NCBI GenBank assembly: GCA_035491895.1
Contig: DATJJY010000048.1
Location: forward strand, 11,929 to 75,928
From: DASTHG01 sp035491895
GTDB taxonomy: Bacteria; Gemmatimonadota; Gemmatimonadetes; Gemmatimonadales; GWC2-71-9
Length of the DNA: 64,000 nt
Direction of reading: 5' to 3'
Shown here piece by piece: positions 8,529 to 16,482 of this stretch (positions within the stretch are counted from its first letter, which is position 1; every line of letters starts with the position of its first letter). Both the position numbers and the translations under genes were made by a program. Under the pieces are notes generated by a model that saw nothing but the letters and a program-made list of their open reading frames with translations, ran no database searches and was not told the origin of the DNA.

Positions 8529-9970
8529 GGAGCGGTCCACCAGTGGGCGATGCTCACCAGCTCGCCACGCATGTCCATCGTTACTCCCCGCAGGCGTCGA
8601 TTCATTCCCTGCACGCCGCGCGCGTCGTACAGCCAGGCCACGGGCGTCTCCGCCGCGAAGTAGCGTTGCGCCGCGACGGGGTCGGACGGCGCTGTAAGTC
8701 CCGCGACCTGGGCGATCGGGGCGAGGTATCCGAGACCGACGTCGCCCGGAATGCCCATCACCGCCGCGTCGAACTCGTGCCGCGGACCGTACACCCGACC
8801 GAGGAAGGCGGAGAGCTCGAGCTGACGGATGGAGACGTCGAATCCGACCGCCGCGAGCCGCGCCTGCACCAGCTGCTCGAGTGCCGCCTCGCCGCTGCCG
8901 ACGGTCAGCAGCTCGATCCGCGGCCGGCGACCCGCCAGCAGGCGCCTCGCGGAATCGGGCGCGAATGGTGTAGGCGCAGTCGCGACATACCCCGGCAGAA
9001 ACGCGGGAACGGGACCCACCGCACGTGTCCCGAAACCGAAGAGAAAGCCGCGGATGATCTCATCGCGGTCGATCGCGAGATCGGCGGCATGACGCACCGC
9101 CGGATCATCGAACGGCGCATGTCGCGTGTTGAACACCACGCCGTTGACGAAGATGAGCGGGTAGCTCACGATCTCGAGCGACGGATTGCGGCGCACGAAA
9201 TCGGCGTGCGCGGGGTTGATCCCCGCCACGTCCAGCTCGCCGGAAGTGAGCGCCGCCAGTTTGGTCATCGGCTCGTCGACCACGACCACGATGAACCGCT
9301 CGAGGCGCGGCGGTCCCCCCAACGCTTCCGGGAACGCATCATTGCGGGTGAACACCCAGCGGCGGTGCGGCTCGTGCGCCACAAACCGGAACGGCCCGTT
9401 GCCGACAGGATGATCATTCCACGCCGCCTGCCGCAGGCGTTCACGCGGCACGGTGTCGAGCAGATGGGCCGGGAGAATGGCGAGGTCGGTCAGGACATCG
9501 GGGATCCGGGACTGCGCGGTGCGAAACCGGATGACGACGGTCGAGTCGTCGGGAGCCTGGACCTGGGAAATCGTGGCCAGCTCCGCAAGACGCGGATATC
9601 CGGACACGGGATCGCGGGCGGCGTCCAGGGTCCACGCGACATCCTGGGAGACGGTCGGTCGACCATCATCCCACGACAGCCCCTGAAAAAGCGCGAAGGT
9701 GAGGGTGGTCCGGCCCTCCGACCAGCCCCACCTGCGGGCGAGATAGGGCTCGATGGCGAGCGCCGAGTCGTAACGCACCAGCGTGGTGAGCAGCACGTAG
9801 CGCTGAACCTGCCTGGCCAATGGATGCATGGTGAGCAGCGGATTGATACTCTGCAGATCGGCTCCGGACGCGTACAGCACCGTCGCGCCGCGGCGCGTCG
9901 CCGCGCCCGCGCGCCCGCACGCCGCCGCCGCGAGAGCGGCGCACCCCACGGCTACGATCGCACGCCGCAT
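8525..9970 (-). CDS. Opp/Dpp-type ABC transporter substrate-binding lipoprotein (SBP family 5)
   Basis: This 481-residue extracytoplasmic binding protein has a lipoprotein signal peptide ending in the lipobox ALAAAACG and the SBP_bac_5 organisation: an N-terminal lobe with GADLQSINPLL, the segment LTFALFQGLSWDDGRP, and PVGNGPFRFV. These proteins deliver peptides, or in many bacteria oligosaccharides, to dipeptide-type permeases. The two matching permeases are divergent from it across a 47-bp promoter region. Being first in the sugar-catabolic operon suggests an oligosaccharide ligand, as for Opp-type glycan transporters. No OppD/OppF ATPases lie in the window. Confidence 0.88.
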   Translation of the reverse strand: MRRAIVAVGCAALAAAACGRAGAATRRGATVLYASGADLQSINPLLTMHPLARQVQRYVLLTTLVRYDSALAIEPYLARRWGWSEGRTTLTFALFQGLSWDDGRPTVSQDVAWTLDAARDPVSGYPRLAELATISQVQAPDDSTVVIRFRTAQSRIPDVLTDLAILPAHLLDTVPRERLRQAAWNDHPVGNGPFRFVAHEPHRRWVFTRNDAFPEALGGPPRLERFIVVVVDEPMTKLAALTSGELDVAGINPAHADFVRRNPSLEIVSYPLIFVNGVVFNTRHAPFDDPAVRHAADLAIDRDEIIRGFLFGFGTRAVGPVPAFLPGYVATAPTPFAPDSARRLLAGRRPRIELLTVGSGEAALEQLVQARLAAVGFDVSIRQLELSAFLGRVYGPRHEFDAAVMGIPGDVGLGYLAPIAQVAGLTAPSDPVAAQRYFAAETPVAWLYDARGVQGMNRRLRGVTMDMRGELVSIAHWWTAP

Positions 9971-10017
9971 CAGCGGTGGATTCTAGCGGGCTCCGAGGGA
10001 GGGCGCGAGATTGCGGC
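9971..10017. promoter_or_regulatory. Divergent promoter region between binding protein and permeases
   Basis: The 47 bp separate two divergent starts (ATG 9970 on minus, ATG 10018 on plus). On the minus strand a TAGAAT box at 9980-9985 lies 9 nt upstream of the ATG and is a good -10 candidate. On the plus strand GGGAGGG lies about 16 nt upstream of ATG 10018, a poorly spaced ribosome-binding site. The shared spacer would couple expression of both halves of the transporter. Confidence 0.5.
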
Positions 10018-10995
10018 ATGCGGATGCTCGTCCACCGCGCGCTCACCGGAATCGCCGTGGTGGCCGGCGTTCTCACGTTGACCTTCCTGTTGCTCCATAC
10101 CGCCCCGGGCGACCCTGCCGAGCTGCTGCTCGGGCCGACGGCCACACCCGCCCAGATCGCCGCCGGCCGGCACAGTCTCGGCCTCGATCGCCCGCTGGCG
10201 ACCCAGTACGTGGAGTGGCTGGGGCGCTTCGTGCGGGGCCAGTGGGGCAGCAGCATCGTCACCGGGCGACCGGTCCGCGAAATGCTCGGCGCGGCGTGGC
10301 CGGCGACGGTGCGGCTCGTGCTCCTCTCTCTGCTCCTGAGCTACGGCCTCGGCCTCGCGCTCGGCGCCTGGCAGGCGGCGCGCGCCGGGAGCCGGCTCGA
10401 CACGAGCCTCTCGGTGGTCAGCGTCTCGCTCGTCGCACTCCCCGGGTTCTGGCTCGGGCTCATGCTGGTGGCCGTCTTCACCTACCTGCTGCGGGTTCTC
10501 CCGGCGTTCGGCGCCGCGGGGTTCGACGCCGATGTCCTCGGGCCCTGGGCACGCTTCGTCGATGGCGTCCGGCACCTGGCGTTGCCGCTCGCGACTCTCA
10601 CGCTGATCGGCGTCGGCGGCGCCGCGCGGTTCGTCCGCGGGTCGCTGCTCGACGCCCTGGAGCAGCCGTTCGTCGTCACGGCGCGCGCCAAGGGGCTCTC
10701 CGCGACCCGCGTCCTCCTGGGGCACGCCCTGCGCAACGCGGCCACGCCCGTCGTCACGCTGCTCGGCCTCTCCTTGCCCGCGCTCTTCTCCGGGGCGGTG
10801 TTCGTGGAAGGCGTATTCGCCTGGCCGGGCGTCGGCCGCGTGCTCGTGGAGGCGGTACAGGCACGGGACTACCCCGTCGTGATGGCGGCGACGGCGATCA
10901 GCGCACTCCTCGTCGTCCTGGGCAACATGCTCGCCGACATCGGCGCCGTCGCCGTCGACCCGCGGCTGCGCACCCGTGAGCCGGCGATCCCATGA
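10018..10995 (+). CDS. ABC transporter permease, OppB/DppB type
   Basis: A 325-residue inner-membrane permease of dipeptide-type ABC importers. An N-terminal TM helix (LVHRALTGIAVVAGVLTLTF) is followed by the family signature HTAPGDPAELLLG, then five more hydrophobic segments and the EAA loop VTARAKGLSATRVLLGHALRN, which docks with the ATPase. ATG 10018 is taken because the upstream in-frame extension has no hydrophobic character. It overlaps the second permease by 4 nt. Together with the divergent lipoprotein (8525-9970) it makes an importer lacking only ATP-binding subunits, which must be encoded elsewhere. Confidence 0.9.
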   Translation: MRMLVHRALTGIAVVAGVLTLTFLLLHTAPGDPAELLLGPTATPAQIAAGRHSLGLDRPLATQYVEWLGRFVRGQWGSSIVTGRPVREMLGAAWPATVRLVLLSLLLSYGLGLALGAWQAARAGSRLDTSLSVVSVSLVALPGFWLGLMLVAVFTYLLRVLPAFGAAGFDADVLGPWARFVDGVRHLALPLATLTLIGVGGAARFVRGSLLDALEQPFVVTARAKGLSATRVLLGHALRNAATPVVTLLGLSLPALFSGAVFVEGVFAWPGVGRVLVEAVQARDYPVVMAATAISALLVVLGNMLADIGAVAVDPRLRTREPAIP

Positions 10996-11849
10996 GCGCC
11001 TTGTGGCGGGACCGGCGCAGCGCCGTCGGGGGGGCGTTACTCGCCGTCGTTATCGTGACGGCGCTCGCGGCGCCGTTCGTGACCGCCGGGGATGTCGACG
11101 TACCGTACGACGTCGTCGCGACCCGTTTCCTCGCGCCGCTGTCGCACGACGTGCACGGCGCGTTCCATCTCCTCGGCACCGATCGCATCGGTCGCGATGT
11201 GTGGACCCGACTCGTCTACGGCGGCCGGATCTCGCTCGCGATCGGGTTTCTCTCCGTCGCTCTCTCGGTGACGCTCGGAATGCTGGTCGGCGGATTGGCG
11301 GGTTGGTGGCGCGGCTGGCCGGCCGCGGCACTCACCGCGTTGACCGACTTCGCCCTGGCCCTGCCCCGCGTCGTGGTGCTGCTGCTGCTCGCGGCATTGT
11401 GGCGACCAAACACCTCGCTCGTCATCCTGTTCCTGGGGATGACCGGGTGGATGCCGGTCGCACGGCTGGTGCGGGGCGAGGTGCAGACGCTCAGCACTCA
11501 CCCGTTTGTCGAAGGGGCCCGGGCCAGCGGGGCCAGGCCGCTGTGGGTGCTGTGGCGGCATGTTCTCCCCAACGCCCTCACACCGGTGTTCATCATCGCC
11601 GCACTGGGCGTAGGCAACGCCATTCTCGTGGAAGCGGGGTTGTCCTATTTCGGCCTCGGCGTCCAACCGCCGACGCCGTCGTGGGGCAACATGATCGCGT
11701 CGGGTCGTGATACGCTGGTCAATGCGCCCTGGGTCGCCGCGGCGCCCGGGGTGTTCTTGGCGCTCGTGGTCGTCGGTTGCACCCTGGTGGGGGATGGACT
11801 GAGAGACGCGATGAGCGGTCAGCGATCAGCGCTCAGCCGTCAGCTTTGA
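10992..11849 (+). CDS. ABC transporter permease, OppC/DppC type
   Basis: A 285-residue partner permease: an N-terminal TM helix, the OppC signature HLLGTDRIGRDVWTRLVYGGR (its core is GTDRIGRD), multiple TM segments, and the EAA loop EGARASGARPLWVLWRHVLPN. It starts in an ATGA overlap with the OppB-like gene. The last about 12 residues (from MSGQRSALS) are encoded by a GTCAGC-type repeat, which also carries the stop codon. This tail is not expected in the family and was probably acquired when the repeat landed at the 3' end. The stop region overlaps the convergent esterase gene by 10 nt. Confidence 0.9.
   Translation: MSALWRDRRSAVGGALLAVVIVTALAAPFVTAGDVDVPYDVVATRFLAPLSHDVHGAFHLLGTDRIGRDVWTRLVYGGRISLAIGFLSVALSVTLGMLVGGLAGWWRGWPAAALTALTDFALALPRVVVLLLLAALWRPNTSLVILFLGMTGWMPVARLVRGEVQTLSTHPFVEGARASGARPLWVLWRHVLPNALTPVFIIAALGVGNAILVEAGLSYFGLGVQPPTPSWGNMIASGRDTLVNAPWVAAAPGVFLALVVVGCTLVGDGLRDAMSGQRSALSRQL
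11814..11845. repeat. GTCAGC-type repeat encoding the OppC tail
   Basis: Iterated NGTCAGC/NATCAGC units (AGCGGTCAGC, GATCAGC, GCTCAGC, CGTCAGC, then TTTGA) span the 3' end of the permease gene. They match the copies at 5741-5770 and 55519-55600, including the AGCTT(T)GA end. It lies where two convergent genes meet and may contribute to transcript ends, though no perfect hairpin is formed by this single arm. Confidence 0.6.
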
Positions 11850-12487
11850 ACAATGCGTTGCAGCACTTCCGGCACCACCTCATGCCCTCCTTCGAACCGC
11901 TCCACCCGATACGCGATGTCGTGGTCCTTGAGTCGTTGCTCGTCGCGGGCCAGCACCTTCGGCGTGATGAACTGATCGCCGCTCCCGGCGACGAACAGAA
12001 GGGTGGTGCGCTCCCATCGCTCGCTCGCCCGCGCCAGATCGAGATCGGGAGGGATCTCCCCACCCCAGAGAATCAGACGCTCGGCGCTGGCACTGCCGTG
12101 CACCAGCCAGCGGGATGCCGTGGCGGTGCCCTGGGAGAATCCCAGCACGTGGATTCCGCCGGCCGGTCGACGCTCGCGCGTCACTTCGGCGAACACGACG
12201 TCGAGGTAGTGCACGTAGTCGTCGATCTCCGCGAGCCGGTCCTCGCGCGTCATCCAGCTGGCGCCGACCTTGTCGCGCGCATCGCTTTCCAGGTAGAAGC
12301 GGGAGAGCCCCTCGGGAGCGACCACCGCCCGCTGCTCGTCGCCCAACGAGACGAAATGCCGCAGGAAACGTCCTGCGAGCTGTCCGTAGCCATGGAGCAC
12401 GAACCAGATTTCACGCGCGGTCCGCGGATCGGCCCCGATAGTGAAGTAGCGCGCCGAGCGCGGGACGCTGAGGCGGTGCTCGTCCAC
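11840..12487 (-). CDS. Phospholipase/carboxylesterase-like alpha/beta hydrolase
   Basis: A 215-residue alpha/beta hydrolase of the PlsC-esterase/YpfH type. It has the oxyanion strand IWFVLHGYGQLAGRF, the nucleophile elbow VLGFSQGTATA (GFSQG, serine nucleophile), an aspartate in FVAGSGDQFI, and the catalytic histidine in EGGHEVVPE. It probably hydrolyses short esters, perhaps acyl groups on glycans handled by its neighbours. The GTG start at 12487 lies 2 nt after the alpha-mannosidase stop, indicating an operon. Its 3' end overlaps the convergent permease gene by 10 nt, within a GTCAGC-type repeat. Confidence 0.8.
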   Translation of the reverse strand: MDEHRLSVPRSARYFTIGADPRTAREIWFVLHGYGQLAGRFLRHFVSLGDEQRAVVAPEGLSRFYLESDARDKVGASWMTREDRLAEIDDYVHYLDVVFAEVTRERRPAGGIHVLGFSQGTATASRWLVHGSASAERLILWGGEIPPDLDLARASERWERTTLLFVAGSGDQFITPKVLARDEQRLKDHDIAYRVERFEGGHEVVPEVLQRIVQS

Positions 12488-12489
12488 CG

Positions 12490-15126
12490 CTAGCGCACGA
12501 CGATGGTGGACGTCTCGTGCGGCTCCACGGTGAACCGCACGACGCGTCCGTGCCCTTCCAGCACGAGGGGAACCGGATCTCCCTCGTCCAGGCGAGTGCG
12601 GTGGGCGCTCTGGACCGGCTCGGCGAAACGCCACGCTCCCGCCGCGCGGCGGTCCGTCGGATTCACACAGCGCAGCGCCATCCCTGCTCCAACGACCGGC
12701 TTGAGCGTGGAGAAGACGAGGCCCGTACCCTCCAGCGTCACGCCTCCCCCCGGCGCGGCGAGTCCGATCGCGTCGCGGATCCACAACCCGCGAACCGGCA
12801 CGAACACCGTTTCCCAGAGCTCGGGGAGGGCTTCGGCGCCGCTGAATGGCGCCACGGCCAGCTCGATCCGGGTCGGGCCCAGGCACTGCGCCTCCGGCGT
12901 CGCGGTGGGCCACGCCGCGTGACCGGGCCGGCCCGGGAGATCATGCCGCGACAGCGCGCCGACGGCGCGCAGCAGCGTGATGAGCAGGTCCCCCTGCGGT
13001 GCACGCTCGTATTCGAAGAACCCCGGCGCGAGGACCGCCACCCCCCCGGAGTCACCGGACACAGCGACATAGCGGTGCGCCGGCGCGGTGCGCGCCGGCG
13101 CCTCGAGTGGGAGTCCGGCGTCGGAAACTGGAATAAGCGATTGCAGGTCGTGACCAAACTGCGTACCCACGATGGCGGGACCCTGTGAGCCGGTCGGGAC
13201 GCGGGCCCGCAGCCGATGATCGGTGGCCTTGTTGTCGATGTCGAGGATGCACCGGACCACCGGGCTGTCCGCATGCAGCATGACCGTCATCCGGACGTCC
13301 ACGCGGCCGTGCTTCTTGCCGGCAGCCCGACCGGCCGCCTTGAGACTCCAGCGCACCTCGAGTCCGGCGACGAGCGGGCCGGCGGCTACGCGTCGCACGC
13401 GAATCGGACCCTGGCTGCGCACCGGCCGGTCGCGCGCCACCGGCCAGAAGGTGTAGGCATCGCCGGCGTCTCCTTCACTCTCGAGCCGCAGCACGTCCAG
13501 CCAACGTGCGCCGCTCGTGCGGTCGTACAGGAGCAATGCCCCCGTGCGATCGAGTGTCACCACGACATGGCGATTCACGAGCGAACGAGCCTGCACCTCG
13601 GCCGTGTCCTCGACACGTGTCGTGTGTGCCGCGCCGGGCGTCAGTATCGCCGTTCCGAGCCCCGGGACCGCGGGGACGCGCAACGCGATGCGCACGCGGT
13701 CCACTTCATCCAGGTCGGGATAGTGCCGGCGCGCGTCGAGCCGCTCCTGTCCGGCACGCCGATCGAGAACCTGAAGCGGGATCGGGACTCCGTCAGGACC
13801 GTGCAGCGAAAAGGCCTGAGCGCCGCGGCCCTCGCGCGGCGCGCGTCCTCCCGGCGGCCCGACGAGCACGTCCCGGCGGAAAAAGGTGCAGTCCGCGATG
13901 ACGACGCCACCGCGCGCCCGGGGCGCCGGGTTCCACAATACGAGGGCGGGAGACTGCCTCACGCCCTGCTCGCGCGCCCGGTCGGGGTCGTGTCCGACGA
14001 GATCGAACGCGGCGACGCTGACGACGTCGTCGGCGTACGCCTGTACCGCGTCGAGCCGCACTGCCGCCTCGCGCGCCACGACGTCGCTCGTCGTGCCACA
14101 GATCGTATCGTGAAACTGGCATTGTATCAGGGAGCGCCACGCCTGCTCGAGCACGGGACGGAGATCGCGTCCCTGCCGGCGCTGTGCCAGGGCAGCGAGC
14201 GGCTCGGCGGCCCGGGTGAGCCACAGCTCGACGAGCGACATGCGTCGCTTGAGGGGCGCCCGTGTGCCGTGCACGCCTTGCAACGACCAGGAATAGCCCG
14301 GTGCGAAGCGGAGGGCGCCGGTCAGCACCGGTGCCTCCTTGAACTCGTCCGCCGCGGCGGCGAAGAATTCATCGAGGCGGGAGATCCGGACTCTGTTCGG
14401 CCGCTCGAGATCGCTCAGCTGATCGTACAGCCGCGACACGTCGGGGGGAGCGGCGTGATGGTCGGCCCCGATGAACACCGGAATCTCCCGGCCCGCGGCG
14501 CGAGCGATGAGCTGGCCACGTACCCACGCCCACGCCTCTTCGATCGACCCCGACTCGCTCGCCAGGTCCACACCGATCTCGTAACCCGACGGCGGGAGGT
14601 GCCACAGCCGCACCTCCGCGCCGCTCGGGGCTCGCCAGCGGTAGCGGTCGCCCTGCTGGCCGGGAGCCCCACCGAGCCCCCGCCACACGACCGCGGCGTC
14701 CATGCCCGCCCCGCGCGCCAGCTCGGGGAGGCACTCGGGATGGCCGAATGCGTCCGGAGAATAGAGCACGCCGAGCCGCCCGCCCCATGCGGCGGCGTCG
14801 GCGGCGCCGAGGAGCAGGTTGCGCACCAGCGACTCGCCGGCCGGGATCTGCTCGTCGGCCAGCACGTACCACGGCCCGACCTGCAGCCGCCCGGCCCGGA
14901 CCAGGGCCCGTACCTCATCGGCACGCTCGGGCCGCGCCCGGGCGTAGTCCTCGAGCAATACCGATTGACCGTCGAGCAGAAAACTCTTGAACCCGGGATC
15001 GCGACCCAGTCGGTCGAGCAGATCGTCCATCATTCCGACCAACCGCGCGTGCAAGGCGGCCCGAGGGAGGTGCCACTCGCGATCCCAGTGCGTGTGGAAG
15101 ATCAGATGAAAGGTGAGGGGCGCCAT
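12490..15126 (-). CDS. Glycoside hydrolase family 38 alpha-mannosidase
   Basis: An 878-residue GH38 enzyme, a retaining zinc-dependent alpha-mannosidase. The N-terminal metal site appears as LIFHTHWDREW, and the nucleophile region as VLYSPDAFGHPECLPELA (aspartate in SPDAFGH). A further active-site block is CQFHDTICGTTSDVV. The C-terminal half consists of the expected beta domains. No signal peptide is visible from ATG 15126, so it is probably cytosolic and acts on imported mannosides. The start shares one nucleotide with the pgi stop (TGATG). Gene order pgi, mannosidase, esterase suggests mannose-containing oligosaccharides feeding glycolysis, though pgi does not itself convert mannose-6-phosphate. 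Confidence 0.92.
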   Translation of the reverse strand: MAPLTFHLIFHTHWDREWHLPRAALHARLVGMMDDLLDRLGRDPGFKSFLLDGQSVLLEDYARARPERADEVRALVRAGRLQVGPWYVLADEQIPAGESLVRNLLLGAADAAAWGGRLGVLYSPDAFGHPECLPELARGAGMDAAVVWRGLGGAPGQQGDRYRWRAPSGAEVRLWHLPPSGYEIGVDLASESGSIEEAWAWVRGQLIARAAGREIPVFIGADHHAAPPDVSRLYDQLSDLERPNRVRISRLDEFFAAAADEFKEAPVLTGALRFAPGYSWSLQGVHGTRAPLKRRMSLVELWLTRAAEPLAALAQRRQGRDLRPVLEQAWRSLIQCQFHDTICGTTSDVVAREAAVRLDAVQAYADDVVSVAAFDLVGHDPDRAREQGVRQSPALVLWNPAPRARGGVVIADCTFFRRDVLVGPPGGRAPREGRGAQAFSLHGPDGVPIPLQVLDRRAGQERLDARRHYPDLDEVDRVRIALRVPAVPGLGTAILTPGAAHTTRVEDTAEVQARSLVNRHVVVTLDRTGALLLYDRTSGARWLDVLRLESEGDAGDAYTFWPVARDRPVRSQGPIRVRRVAAGPLVAGLEVRWSLKAAGRAAGKKHGRVDVRMTVMLHADSPVVRCILDIDNKATDHRLRARVPTGSQGPAIVGTQFGHDLQSLIPVSDAGLPLEAPARTAPAHRYVAVSGDSGGVAVLAPGFFEYERAPQGDLLITLLRAVGALSRHDLPGRPGHAAWPTATPEAQCLGPTRIELAVAPFSGAEALPELWETVFVPVRGLWIRDAIGLAAPGGGVTLEGTGLVFSTLKPVVGAGMALRCVNPTDRRAAGAWRFAEPVQSAHRTRLDEGDPVPLVLEGHGRVVRFTVEPHETSTIVVR

Positions 15127-16442
15127 CAGCGGAGGGCGGTGGCCAGCTGGTCCACGTCTTCGGCACGGGACAGGTGGACGTGGCACACCCGCCGCCCACG
15201 TCCCAGCAGCGCCCGCACGTCACCCATGGCCTGAGCGCGCTCGAGCCGGCCGAACGTCGTCTGCATTTCGGGGATCTCGATATCCAGGGCGGCTTCGGCC
15301 GTGATGACGAGGAACAGCCCGGTGTTGGGTCCGCCTTTGTGCAGCTGTCCCGTGGAATGGAGATACCGCGGTCCGAAGGCCGCAGTGGTCACGACGCCGA
15401 GCGTCTGTCCCCACGACCGGCGCAGGCGTTGCAGCGCTGCGTCGAGCTCGGGCCGCGGTGGGAGATAGGCGAGCACGGCCAGGTAGTCTCCCGCCCGCGC
15501 CGCGGCCTGAAGCTCCGGTGGAGTGAGCGTGCGCGGCGCCTCCTCGCCCTTCCCTCCGGCCGCCAGCTCGCGCCGCGCCAGAGCCTTCGCCTCTTCGACA
15601 TCCGGCTGGTCGAACGGATTGACGCCGATGCGATCGCACAGCTCCCACGTCGCGTATTCCCAGCGCAGAAACTCTTTGCCCAGGTCGAGCGGGTCGGACG
15701 AGAACTCGCTCACCGTCTGGACGTCGAGACCTGCCTTGCCGGGATCGCCGACGACGGGAACGACACCTCGGCCGTTCTTCCCGGAGCTCTCGGCGACCAG
15801 CTGCTCGATCCACGCGGCGAGACTCGCCACCGACTCCGGCGGACGCAACGCGACCTTGTCGATGCCGGCCGCGGCCGCCGACGCGATCGCCGATCCCAGG
15901 GCGCGCGCCGCCGTGAGATCGGTGCTGCGAGCGCGCTCGAGCAGCGTCGCGCCGTCGATGCCCGCGAGGGCCGCCGGGAGCATCCCGACGACGGTGAGCG
16001 CCGCATAACGCCCTCCGACATCCGGCGGATGCGGAAACACGTCGCGGAATTTGCGCTCGCGGGCGAGCTGCTCCAGCGGCGATCCGGGATCGGTCACCGC
16101 CACGAACTGCTCCGGCCGGGCTCGGGCGGAGAAGTAGTGGTACGCGGCGAGCGTCTCCACCGTCGACCCCGACTTGCTGACGATGAGGAAGAGCGTGCGC
16201 TCGATCGGGTGCCGGCGTTCCACGTCGAGGACGGCGGCCGGGTCGGTGCTGTCCAATACGTCGAGGCCCGACTTCATGAAGCTCCGCGCGAGCACGCCAG
16301 GAGCGAGGCCCGAGCCGCCCATGCCGCAGACCAGGACGCGATCGAGCCCGTCTCGTTGTGCGGCAGCAGCGAAGCGGGCCCACGTGGGCCAGAGATCGAG
16401 CGACGCCGGAACGGCGCGGGTCCAGCCGAGTCGGTCTTCCAT
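15126..16442 (-). CDS. pgi: Glucose-6-phosphate isomerase
   Basis: A 438-residue phosphoglucose isomerase (two SIS folds) interconverting glucose-6-phosphate and fructose-6-phosphate. The N-terminal SIS loop is VLVCGMGGSGLAPGVLA, the phosphate-binding serine loop is LIVSKSGSTVETLAAY, and the C-terminal region carries IGVNPFDQPDVEEAK and HSTGQLHKGGPNTG, whose HKGGP matches the family's conserved histidine segment. ATG 16442 is chosen because a longer upstream frame crosses the divergent promoter. It is the first gene of the unit that continues into the alpha-mannosidase. A bifunctional glucose/mannose isomerase cannot be ruled out from sequence alone. Confidence 0.9.
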   Translation of the reverse strand: MEDRLGWTRAVPASLDLWPTWARFAAAAQRDGLDRVLVCGMGGSGLAPGVLARSFMKSGLDVLDSTDPAAVLDVERRHPIERTLFLIVSKSGSTVETLAAYHYFSARARPEQFVAVTDPGSPLEQLARERKFRDVFPHPPDVGGRYAALTVVGMLPAALAGIDGATLLERARSTDLTAARALGSAIASAAAAGIDKVALRPPESVASLAAWIEQLVAESSGKNGRGVVPVVGDPGKAGLDVQTVSEFSSDPLDLGKEFLRWEYATWELCDRIGVNPFDQPDVEEAKALARRELAAGGKGEEAPRTLTPPELQAAARAGDYLAVLAYLPPRPELDAALQRLRRSWGQTLGVVTTAAFGPRYLHSTGQLHKGGPNTGLFLVITAEAALDIEIPEMQTTFGRLERAQAMGDVRALLGRGRRVCHVHLSRAEDVDQLATALR

Positions 16443-16482
16443 ATGGCCCGCTAAGCTAACGCTTACTACCTTTGCCCCCAAC
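16443..16482. promoter_or_regulatory. Divergent promoter region pgi / hybrid histidine kinase
   Basis: The 40-bp spacer contains a partly palindromic CGCTAAGCTAACG. On the minus strand TAGCTT lies about 10 nt before the pgi ATG. On the plus strand TACCTT (16467-16472) lies 10 nt before GTG 16483. Neither gene has a Shine-Dalgarno, so transcripts with very short or no leaders are likely. Confidence 0.45.

Noticed and set aside
13216..15234. Plus-strand open frame of ~670 codons opposite the alpha-mannosidase
   Set aside because: Composition is shadow-like and the minus-strand GH38 enzyme has all catalytic motifs.
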